Positions 1 to 5,498 are shown, counted from the first letter of the stretch. The stretch is 6,865 nt of DNA from JANRLJ01 sp034437895 (GCA_034437895.1 DAOTTO010000037.1:1-6865), one strand, 5' to 3'. Numbers and translations: made by a program. Notes: a model not told the origin generated them from the letters alone.

Positions 1-105
1 TTACCCCACCCCTAAATCCCCTCCCCATTGCATGGAGAGGGGACTTCAAGATGCGTTTTTCTCCCCCTCTCCAATACTTGGAGAGGGGGCCGGGGGGTGA
101 GGTAA
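1..105. repeat. Inverted pair of 43-base hairpin units (REP/MITE-like)
   Basis: Bases 1-43 and the reverse complement of 63-105 align without gaps over 43 positions with 30 identities, separated by a 19-base spacer (44-62). The outer ends, TTACCCCACCCC (1-12) and GGGGTGAGGTAA (94-105), pair with one mismatch. Each unit carries its own hairpin: 17-28 pairs with 32-43 with one mismatch around a TGC loop, and 63-74 pairs perfectly over 12 bases with 78-89 around a TAC loop. No protein is encoded. The layout resembles paired REP units or a small non-autonomous transposable element. It starts at the window edge, so its left limit is uncertain. It lies just past the terminator of the dehydrogenase operon. 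Confidence 0.75.
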
Positions 106-121
106 GCGAAAGTCCTGCAAC

Positions 122-150
122 AAAAAGGGCGTACCCAGATAAGTACGCCC
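122..150 (-). terminator. Rho-independent terminator of the dehydrogenase operon
   Basis: On the minus strand GGGCGTAC (150-143) and GTACGCCC (134-127) form a perfect 8-bp, GC-rich stem with an 8-base loop, followed directly by TTTTT (126-122). It lies about 40 bases past the E2 stop codon and has the orientation needed to end the E1alpha-to-E2 transcript. Confidence 0.85.
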
Positions 151-151
151 A

Positions 152-177
152 CTCGTTGCTCATCGCTCGTTACTCAT
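152..177. repeat. Short tandem direct repeat
   Basis: CTCGTTGCTCAT (152-163) is repeated as CTCGTTACTCAT (166-177), a 14-base period with one mismatch. It lies between the E2 stop and the terminator stem. No function can be assigned. Confidence 0.5.
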
Positions 178-190
178 AACTTAGCAAGCA

Positions 191-1468
191 CTACAGCGCC
201 AAGCGCATCGGATTTTCCAGCAGGGCTTTAAGCGCCTGCAAATACGCCGCGCCTTCTGCGCCATCGCTGACGCGGTGATCGACGCTAATCGTGATCTTCA
301 CACGCTCACCCACACCGAGCGTCCCATCGGCTTTTACAACCGGGACTTTCTTGCCTGTGCCGATAGCGATAATACCCGCTTCCGGCGGATTGATGATGGC
401 GATGAAGTGTTCGACATCAAACGGCCCCAGATTGCTAGTCGTGAAGGTCGCGCCTTGAATATCTTCCGGCTTCACTTTGCCTTCACGGGCGCGTCCGATC
501 ATCTCTTTATTATGCACCGCGAGGACGCTCAGGGCGGTTTTATCCGCATCTCTAGCGACGACATTAATCAGCCCGCCGTTAGGCAGCGCGACAGCAATCC
601 CGATATTGATGCGCTTGTGGCGGACAAGTTTATCGCCATAGTAATGCGTGTTCAAATTCGGATACTTTTGCAAGGTGAGCGCCGCCGCCTTAACGATCAA
701 ATCATTGACGCTGATCTTGATGCCTTCCGCCGCGAGACTGGCATTGAGTTGTTCACGCAGCGCCATCATCGGCGCGATGTCGATTTCGGTGGTTACATAA
801 AAATGCGGGATTTGCTGCTTGCTCTCAATCGTGCTGACAGCGATACGGGCGCGCATCCGGGAAATGTCGATGATTTCTACATCCGCGCCTTCTGGCAGTT
901 TGCGGGTAGGCGCTGCGGCGATGCCTGATGGCGCAGTGGTTGTTGCGACTGGCGCTTGCACCGCCGGAATAAGCTGTGTCGCCTCGGCATCCGCCGGATT
1001 AAATTTCTCAACATCGGCCTTGACGATGCGTCCGCTGGGGCCGCTGCCTTGCACAAGTGCAAGATTGATGCCTTTGTCGGCGGCGATATTCCGAGCGAGC
1101 GGCGAAGCCTTTACGCGCCCATCTTCCGTCACAGAAGCAGACGCGGCGGCAGGGGCAGCATGACCATTGGTGGCGGCAGCTTCTACAGGTGCGGCAGCTT
1201 GCGCCGTCACAGGGGCAGCAGGAGCAGCGGCAGCCCCGCCGGATTCACCCGCCGCGCCAATAGTGGCGATTTCCGCCCCTTCTTTAAGTTCATCGCCGGG
1301 TTTAGCATTCAATTTTAGAATTACGCCACTGGAAGGGGCTTCCACTTCGACAGTGGCTTTATCCGCTTCCACTTCCGCGACAATATCCCCGCTGTTGACC
1401 GCATCCCCGACATTTTTCAGCCAGTTCAGCAGTGTTCCATCCATCGTTAACTTAATCGCTTCGCTCAT
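191..1468 (-). CDS. pdhC: Dihydrolipoamide acyltransferase (E2) of a pyruvate dehydrogenase-type complex
   Basis: This is the E2 core of a 2-oxoacid dehydrogenase complex: it takes the acyl group made by E1 onto a swinging lipoyl arm and passes it to CoA, giving acetyl-CoA if the substrate is pyruvate. The 425-residue protein has the full domain order: one lipoyl domain (about 1-72, with lipoylated Lys37 in EADKA), an Ala/Pro-rich linker (75-115), a peripheral-subunit-binding domain (about 119-155, VKASPLARNIAADKGI), a second linker, and the catalytic domain (about 196-425). The catalytic motif HRVSDG has His398 and Asp402. The ATG at 1468 has GAGAGGG (1474-1480) five bases upstream. It is the last gene of the string, 18 bases after hicA. 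The substrate could also be acetoin or a branched-chain oxoacid; pyruvate is favoured by general similarity only. E3 is not adjacent. Confidence 0.95.
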   Translation of the reverse strand: MSEAIKLTMDGTLLNWLKNVGDAVNSGDIVAEVEADKATVEVEAPSSGVILKLNAKPGDELKEGAEIATIGAAGESGGAAAAPAAPVTAQAAAPVEAAATNGHAAPAAASASVTEDGRVKASPLARNIAADKGINLALVQGSGPSGRIVKADVEKFNPADAEATQLIPAVQAPVATTTAPSGIAAAPTRKLPEGADVEIIDISRMRARIAVSTIESKQQIPHFYVTTEIDIAPMMALREQLNASLAAEGIKISVNDLIVKAAALTLQKYPNLNTHYYGDKLVRHKRINIGIAVALPNGGLINVVARDADKTALSVLAVHNKEMIGRAREGKVKPEDIQGATFTTSNLGPFDVEHFIAIINPPEAGIIAIGTGKKVPVVKADGTLGVGERVKITISVDHRVSDGAEGAAYLQALKALLENPMRLAL

Positions 1469-1486
1469 AACATCCCTCTCAAATCA

Positions 1487-1708
1487 CTAGAGAAGTTCTA
1501 CAAATTCATCAACAGTAAGCCCAGCATCACGGATAATACGGCGCAGTGTCCCTTTAGCAATTTCTCGCCGCTCTGGCACAACTGTTTTTGCATAAGGCTC
1601 ATCTCTACGCAAATTAATGTGACTGCCCGTTTGACCCGTAATTTTAAAGCCGATTTTCTTCAATGCGTTAACACATTCTCGGCTGGAAATAAGCGGCAGC
1701 TTCGTCAT
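1487..1708 (-). CDS. hicA: HicA-family toxin (mRNA interferase)
   Basis: A 73-residue HicA/YcfA-type protein, the usual size for the family. HicA toxins have a dsRBD-like fold and cleave mRNA using a conserved histidine; here it is His30 in TGSHINLRR. Other family features seen are the N-terminal LPLISSRECVNALKKIGF segment and the end with GTLRRIIRDAGLTVDEF. The ATG overlaps the HicB stop as ATGA (1705-1708), and no Shine-Dalgarno sequence precedes it, so toxin translation probably depends on ribosomes finishing hicB. It lies between the E1beta and E2 genes on the same strand. A hand count over 1501-1680 gives about 44% G+C, lower than the dehydrogenase genes, consistent with acquisition. No inactivating change is visible. 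Confidence 0.9.
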   Translation of the reverse strand: MTKLPLISSRECVNALKKIGFKITGQTGSHINLRRDEPYAKTVVPERREIAKGTLRRIIRDAGLTVDEFVELL

Positions 1709-1911
1709 ACTTGGAATACTGCAATCGGCAAAAGATCATCTGGGATGACTTCATTATGCACATTCGCATCTTCGATCCATAAAGCAATCGCATCTTTGAT
1801 ATTTTCCAGCGCTTCCTCTTGCGTTGCGCCATCGCTGCCACAACCAGGCAAACTCGGACATTCCGCTATCCAGACACCATCTTCATCCTGATACAAAATG
1901 ACCTGTCGCAT
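1705..1911 (-). CDS. hicB: HicB-family antitoxin, short form without a DNA-binding domain
   Basis: A 68-residue HicB N-terminal domain (partial RNase H-like fold) that should bind and neutralise the adjacent HicA. Family hallmarks are the start VILYQDEDGVWIAECPSLPG, then GCGSDGATQEEALENIKDAI. The protein ends right after this domain, so the C-terminal helix-turn-helix or ribbon-helix-helix of longer HicB proteins is missing, and self-repression at its own promoter is unlikely. Its ATG shares one base with the E1beta stop codon (TAATG, 1909-1913), and AAAGGGA (1919-1925) inside E1beta supplies the ribosome site. The antitoxin precedes the toxin, the reverse of the classical hicAB order, though both orders are known. 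Confidence 0.9.
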   Translation of the reverse strand: MRQVILYQDEDGVWIAECPSLPGCGSDGATQEEALENIKDAIALWIEDANVHNEVIPDDLLPIAVFQV

Positions 1912-2891
1912 TAGAGAATCCCTTTGACCGCATCCACCACTTTTTGCGCGTTGGGCAGCGCCATCAATTCGATCTCGCGGGCATAGGGCAGCGGCAAGTC
2001 CATCGCGCTCACGCGTTTGATCGGCGCGTCCATATAATCGAACATATTTTCCTGAATTTGCGCGGCGATTTCGCTACCGAAGCTGTACATCGGAAGCGAT
2101 TCCTCCACGATGACGCAGCGGTTGGTCTTTTTAAAGCTCTCGAACACCGCTTCCATATCGAGCGGACGCAGCCAGCGCAAATCCACGACTTCGCATTCTA
2201 TGCCCTCTTTAGCGAGGATGTCCGCCGCTTGCAGCGACCATTCCACGCCCCGCGCATACGTCACCAGCGTGACATGCTTGCCTTCACGCTTTACATCACT
2301 TTTGCCAATTGGCAGTACGAGGTCGGCATCATCGGATACGGGACCCGGCTTGGGATACAGCGCGATGCTTTCCGTAAACAATACCGGATTATCGTCGCGG
2401 ATGGCAGCCTTTAACATGCCTTTGGCATCGGCGGGTGTAGCGGGACACGCCACGTACATGCCGGGGAAGTGCGCGAAGATCGGTTCGGGCGTGTGCGAAT
2501 GAGTGGCGGTGGCTTGATTGCCCCAACCGGATGCCGCACGGATGACCAACGGCACGCGGAACTGCCCATCAAACATATAATGGACTTTAGCGGCGTGATT
2601 GACAATCGCATCCAGCGCTAAAAACGCAAAGTTAATCGTCATCATCTCCGCGACGGGACGCAAGCCCGCCATCGCCGCGCCGACAGCGACACCCGCAATC
2701 GCCATTTCGCTGATCGGCGTATCTTTAACGCGCCGCGAACCAAATTCTTCTAACAGCCCCTGCGTAACGCGGTGTGTCCCTTGCCAAACACCGACTTCCT
2801 CACCCATCACAAAAACGCGCTCATCTCTGAGCATTTCCTCGTGGAGCGCCTGCCGCAGTGCCTCACGCATCGGGATATTTTTTACAGCCAT
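1911..2891 (-). CDS. pdhB: Pyruvate dehydrogenase-type E1 component, beta subunit
   Basis: The beta chain of the thiamine-diphosphate-dependent E1 heterotetramer, which decarboxylates the 2-oxoacid and acylates the lipoyl arm of E2. At 326 residues it is the normal family length. Visible family segments are MGEEVG (29-34, holding the Glu that activates the cofactor), the KDTPISEMAIAG region (56-67), a histidine at 131 in the place of the usual QHSQ motif, and the C-terminal transketolase domain with VVDLRWLRPLD and CVIVEES. The segment around His131 reads THSHTPEPIFAHFPG, somewhat unlike the common QHSQSLEAWFAHIPG. The ATG has AGGAG (2898-2902) six bases upstream, lying inside the end of the PIN toxin gene, whose stop is only three bases before this start. 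Confidence 0.95.
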   Translation of the reverse strand: MAVKNIPMREALRQALHEEMLRDERVFVMGEEVGVWQGTHRVTQGLLEEFGSRRVKDTPISEMAIAGVAVGAAMAGLRPVAEMMTINFAFLALDAIVNHAAKVHYMFDGQFRVPLVIRAASGWGNQATATHSHTPEPIFAHFPGMYVACPATPADAKGMLKAAIRDDNPVLFTESIALYPKPGPVSDDADLVLPIGKSDVKREGKHVTLVTYARGVEWSLQAADILAKEGIECEVVDLRWLRPLDMEAVFESFKKTNRCVIVEESLPMYSFGSEIAAQIQENMFDYMDAPIKRVSAMDLPLPYAREIELMALPNAQKVVDAVKGIL

Positions 2892-2894
2892 AAA

Positions 2895-3386
2895 TTACTC
2901 CTGCTCATCCTTGGGCGTTTCGGTCAGCGTTTCAGGTGAAATCACGGTGATATAGCCTGAAAAGCGGATAAAATCCCCTGCATTATAAGTCAACAATTGT
3001 TTAATACCCTGCACAATCATCGTCGCGGCAATATTCGCATCATGAATTTGTTTGCCGCCTGTTGGAATCTGTTCGATTAATTCGAGCAACTTGTCGGTAA
3101 CAGGAGGTGTTTCATTGGCGACAAGAAAGCGTTTTTGCAAATAGCGCGTTTGCTCTACTGCTATCGCAGCAGGTAAGGGCGACATGAATGTTTGTGAGCG
3201 CGTTACACTTGCTAGAAATTCCCTCAAAACCTGCCGACTAATCCACAATTCTGTATCGTTTTCCCACAAGTCTTTCAGCAGACTCAGCGTTTGTAGATGT
3301 AATGGTGCGGTGCTTATATTGGCACGAAGTAAAAAATTCGTGTCCAAGAAAACAGGTTGTTGGAAATCAACGTGCGTCGTCGCCAT
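2895..3386 (-). CDS. PIN-domain protein, probable VapC-like toxin ribonuclease
   Basis: A 163-residue PIN-domain protein. The acidic residues expected for a metal-dependent PIN nuclease are all present: Asp15 in VFLDTNFLL, Glu56 in LREFLAS, Asp116 in IHDANIAATM, and the terminal LLTYNAGDF with Asn135 and Asp138. PIN proteins paired with small antitoxins usually cut tRNA, rRNA or mRNA; the target here is unknown. I chose the ATG at 3386, which has GAGGAA (3391-3396) just upstream; a GTG at 3398 in the same frame would add four residues but would start within that ribosome site. The gene overlaps the upstream antitoxin-like gene by 20 bases and ends three bases before E1beta. Two sampled lines give about 43% G+C, lower than the flanking dehydrogenase genes. 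Confidence 0.85.
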   Translation of the reverse strand: MATTHVDFQQPVFLDTNFLLRANISTAPLHLQTLSLLKDLWENDTELWISRQVLREFLASVTRSQTFMSPLPAAIAVEQTRYLQKRFLVANETPPVTDKLLELIEQIPTGGKQIHDANIAATMIVQGIKQLLTYNAGDFIRFSGYITVISPETLTETPKDEQE

Positions 3387-3597
3387 ACATTTCCTCACGC
3401 CGGAAAGTTAATCCGGCAGGCCATGGACCTAAGTCATTCACTGGGAAATCCAAAGGAGGCCGCTTGCCTTTGGGATAAACCGTCGTTTCATGAAGCGCAG
3501 TTTTTACCGCTGCCTGTACCAGCTCGCGCAGCATCTCCCGCAGTTCATCGACGGTCATCTCGGCTACGCGCTGGTTGGGCTGTGTGTTGGCTGCCAT
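3367..3597 (-). CDS. Small antitoxin-like protein paired with the PIN toxin
   Basis: A 76-residue protein placed directly before and overlapping the PIN gene, the standard antitoxin position. It has a predicted helix (EMTVDELREMLRELVQAAV) and a Pro-rich C-terminal part ending FRREEMYGDDAR; small antitoxins with an 'RRE(D/E)xYxD' end are, from memory, common beside PIN toxins in Chloroflexota and Cyanobacteria. No ribbon-helix-helix or AbrB fold is obvious, so DNA binding is uncertain. The ATG at 3597 has GGAG (3609-3612) eleven bases upstream, or GGAGTGA (3606-3612) eight bases upstream. The alternative GTG at 3609 overlaps the E1alpha stop as GTGA and would add four residues. The antitoxin role rests mostly on context and the C-terminal motif. 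Confidence 0.75.
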   Translation of the reverse strand: MAANTQPNQRVAEMTVDELREMLRELVQAAVKTALHETTVYPKGKRPPLDFPVNDLGPWPAGLTFRREEMYGDDAR

Positions 3598-3605
3598 TGG
3601 CTTAA

Positions 3606-4613
3606 TCACTCCACATAGACGTTGCGAATGAGTTCTTCATAGCCTGGTTCGGGACTGTTGAGCGCGAATTCAACCGATTCCTGCACGACTTTAAGGGCGT
3701 TTTCACGCAATTTATCGAGTTCCGGCTGAATTTTACTATCTTCACTCAACAAGCGTTTTTTTAAGAGCGTGATCGGGTCTTTGTTCTCCATCCACTCGTG
3801 GAGTTCATCTGCTAGGCGTTTATCATAAGAGCGATCAGAAACGCCGTGACCGCGATAGCGATATGTCATCGATTCAATCAGCACCGGGCCGTTGGTGCGG
3901 GCATAATCCACCGCCTCTTTAACACATTCATACACCGCCACCACATCCTGACCATCCACGCGCCCCATATCTTTCATATCATAAGCAATCGCGCGTTTGT
4001 GGAGTTCTGTTTGTTTGCTGGCATCTTCAAGGAGCGTTCCCATCGCCACCAGATTATTTTCGATAATCCAGACAACGGGTAAATCCCATACAGAGGCGAT
4101 ATTGGCGGATTCGTGGAAGTAGCCATTGTTGGTCGCGCCGTCACCCACGAAGGAAATCGTCACTTCATCGGTGTTGTTGTAGCGCGAGGCCAATGCGATT
4201 CCGGCTGCCAGCGGCAGATGACCGCCGACGATGGCATAGCCGCCCCAGAAGTTGTGTTCGCGGGAAGCAAGGTGCATCGAACCGCCTTTGCCGCCACTGG
4301 TGCCATCGACCTTGCCCATCATCTCTGCCATGATCCTGTTGGCATCTACGCCGCGTGCCAACGCAATCCCATGATCGCGGTAAGCAGTGATGACATGATC
4401 GCGTTTAGTGATCGCTGCTAACGCGCCAACTCCGGTGGCCTCATGCCCGCTGTAGAGATGCAAATACACGCCGGTGATCTTTTTCTCTCGATACAATTCA
4501 TCGCAGCGCGTCTCGAACTCGCGGATCAACACCATCTGATAATACCAATCAAGCAGGGTTTCCTTGCTGATCGATTCTCTACTTTCTTTAGTTTTTTTGC
4601 GTATTTGTGGCAA
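3606..4613 (-). CDS. pdhA: Pyruvate dehydrogenase-type E1 component, alpha subunit
   Basis: The alpha chain of the E1 heterotetramer, carrying the thiamine-diphosphate-binding fold; with E1beta it decarboxylates pyruvate or a related 2-oxoacid. It has 335 residues, the normal length. Visible features are LYSGHEATGVGA (53-64), AYRDHG (77-82), GGKGGSMH (107-114), and the cofactor motif running from GDG (157-159) to ENN (185-187). The later loop YRYRGHGVSDRSYDKR matches the family's YRxHGHSxSD region but lacks the serine that is phosphorylated in mitochondrial enzymes. The start is a TTG: no ATG or GTG lies between it and Met27, and the conserved WYYQMVLIREFE helix must be included. A strong ribosome site lies upstream. 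It is the first gene of the operon. Confidence 0.95.
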   Translation of the reverse strand: MPQIRKKTKESRESISKETLLDWYYQMVLIREFETRCDELYREKKITGVYLHLYSGHEATGVGALAAITKRDHVITAYRDHGIALARGVDANRIMAEMMGKVDGTSGGKGGSMHLASREHNFWGGYAIVGGHLPLAAGIALASRYNNTDEVTISFVGDGATNNGYFHESANIASVWDLPVVWIIENNLVAMGTLLEDASKQTELHKRAIAYDMKDMGRVDGQDVVAVYECVKEAVDYARTNGPVLIESMTYRYRGHGVSDRSYDKRLADELHEWMENKDPITLLKKRLLSEDSKIQPELDKLRENALKVVQESVEFALNSPEPGYEELIRNVYVE

Positions 4614-4621
4614 CGTCTGTT

Positions 4622-4629
4622 TCCTTCCT
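4622..4629 (-). promoter_or_regulatory. Ribosome binding site supporting the TTG start of E1alpha
   Basis: The minus strand reads AGGAAGGA here, eight bases before TTG at 4613. Its strength and spacing support the rare start codon, given that no ATG or GTG lies close by in frame. Confidence 0.7.
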
Positions 4630-4692
4630 CGCTACGACACAGGACTAAGCCGTGTACTGAGTAAAAAATCAAGCATCAACATACATTAGAAT

Positions 4693-4719
4693 ATGCCCGA
4701 TGTGAATTAAGAGGGGCAT
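4693..4719. promoter_or_regulatory. Inverted repeat upstream of E1alpha, possible operator
   Basis: ATGCCC (4693-4698) and GGGCAT (4714-4719) are perfect 6-base inverted arms separated by 15 bases, centred about 90 bases before the E1alpha start. The spacing would suit a dimeric regulator, but arms this short can occur by chance. I found no convincing -35/-10 pair in the 4614-4816 gap on the minus strand. Confidence 0.3.
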
Positions 4720-4751
4720 CATTAAACATCAGAAAAAGGCATTTATTACAG

Positions 4752-4776
4752 GGTATAGATACCGGGCAAACTGCCC
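4752..4776. promoter_or_regulatory. Two adjacent short inverted repeats in the E1alpha upstream gap
   Basis: GGTAT-AG-ATACC (4752-4763) is followed immediately by GGGCA-AAC-TGCCC (4764-4776). They lie between the UPF0316 gene's stop and the E1alpha start. Neither is followed by a T tract on the minus strand, so they are not a standard terminator for the UPF0316 gene; on the plus strand ACTTTT follows the second, but no plus-strand gene ends here. They could be operator half-sites or a weak transcript-end structure. Confidence 0.3.
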
Positions 4777-4816
4777 ACTTTTCTAGTTTACCTTATCAGC
4801 CAACGGTTTCCAAACC

Positions 4817-5347
4817 TCATCCCTTGCTGCCGCCGCGTCCCAACGTAAGCCAGCCACGCTCCACCGCCCGCGCTTCTTCCACTGCGATAAAAATTTCGGG
4901 ATTGATGGCCCGTGCTTTGCCTAAAATATGCGGTACAGCGCGTTTATCGACGACGCTCCGCAGGGTGATGACCGCGCCATCGCGGCCTTCGCCTGTGATT
5001 TCGGTCACGCCATAACCTTCTTCACGCAGCGCTAAGGCGATTTGGTGTCCACCTTGTACCGCGACTAAGTTGATGATGGCGTAACTCGTCACGAGCCGCG
5101 CTTCCAGCACCATGCCGACATAATTACCCACCGCCGCGCCTAAGCAGTACGAGATTAAATTGGCGATGTTGTTTAAATCGGAGACGACGTTGGCAATCAC
5201 CACCGCAAAAACAAATGCTTCCACTACCGCCAGCACGGAGGCAAGCATCCGCTTGTTGCGGGTAATGGCAACCAAACGCAGTGTACCGACGGCATAATTC
5301 ATCACACGGAAAATAAAAATGAGAACGATCAACAATAATTCATTCAC
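4817..5347 (-). CDS. UPF0316-type membrane protein with C-terminal DUF2179 domain
   Basis: A 176-residue inner-membrane protein of unknown function. Three hydrophobic segments (about 4-22, 36-55 and 58-81) form the DUF5698-like part, with the typical ISYCLGAAVGNYVGMVLE stretch in the third. The soluble C-terminal part (about 88-176) matches DUF2179: YGVTEITGEGRDGAVITL, then the INPEIFIAVEEARAV stretch. I chose the GTG at 5347, which puts the first membrane helix right at the N-terminus as in relatives. The open frame runs upstream to an ATG at 5437, but that lies before the predicted promoter and would add a polar, unrelated 30 residues. The ribosome site is weak. It points the same way as the dehydrogenase operon, 203 bases upstream of it, with no clear terminator between. 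Confidence 0.85.
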   Translation of the reverse strand: MNELLLIVLIFIFRVMNYAVGTLRLVAITRNKRMLASVLAVVEAFVFAVVIANVVSDLNNIANLISYCLGAAVGNYVGMVLEARLVTSYAIINLVAVQGGHQIALALREEGYGVTEITGEGRDGAVITLRSVVDKRAVPHILGKARAINPEIFIAVEEARAVERGWLTLGRGGSKG

Positions 5348-5383
5348 GAGATTCAGCCTACACTTTGGGGAGCAATCTACGCT

Positions 5384-5412
5384 ATTGTACTGTGGAATTG
5401 TAACACATTCAA
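5384..5412 (-). promoter_or_regulatory. Sigma70-type promoter for the UPF0316-type gene
   Basis: On the minus strand TTGAAT (5412-5407) and TACAAT (5389-5384) are separated by exactly 17 bases, matching four and five of the six consensus bases. Transcription would start near 5377, about 30 bases before the GTG at 5347. This placement rules against a start at 5437. Confidence 0.65.
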
Positions 5413-5498
5413 AACGCGATGGAGGCGGCACTTGCACCTTTGAGCTACGCGCCCGCCTTGACGTTTTCAGTGTCTGCCAAAGTAGGGGAAGGTCAAAA

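Noticed and set aside
1..180. CRISPR array or attachment site, suggested by the repeats at the left edge
   Set aside because: There are only two inverted units and one short direct repeat; no regular repeat-spacer series or integrase is present.
275..928. Plus-strand open frame of 217 codons opposite E2
   Set aside because: It lies wholly antisense to the well-supported E2 catalytic domain, has no recognisable domain and no sensible neighbours; it is a by-product of the GC-rich codons.
1944..2414. Plus-strand open frame of 156 codons opposite E1beta
   Set aside because: It is antisense to conserved E1beta sequence, rich in His/Arg/Phe as mirror frames often are, and has no family features.
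4113..4421. Plus-strand open frame opposite the E1alpha cofactor-binding region
   Set aside because: The minus-strand frame carries the thiamine-diphosphate motif here; the plus frame has no support.
4640..4800. Minus-strand promoter candidates before E1alpha (for example TTGATG or TTGATT near 4668-4679)
   Set aside because: At 17-base spacing the -10 boxes are TACACG or CTTAGT, too far from consensus to call.
5458..5486. Possible plus-strand promoter for the WD40 gene, TTGACG with AGTAGG 17 bases later
   Set aside because: The -35 box is good, but AGTAGG is a very poor -10 and neighbouring spacings are no better; it was not reported as a feature.
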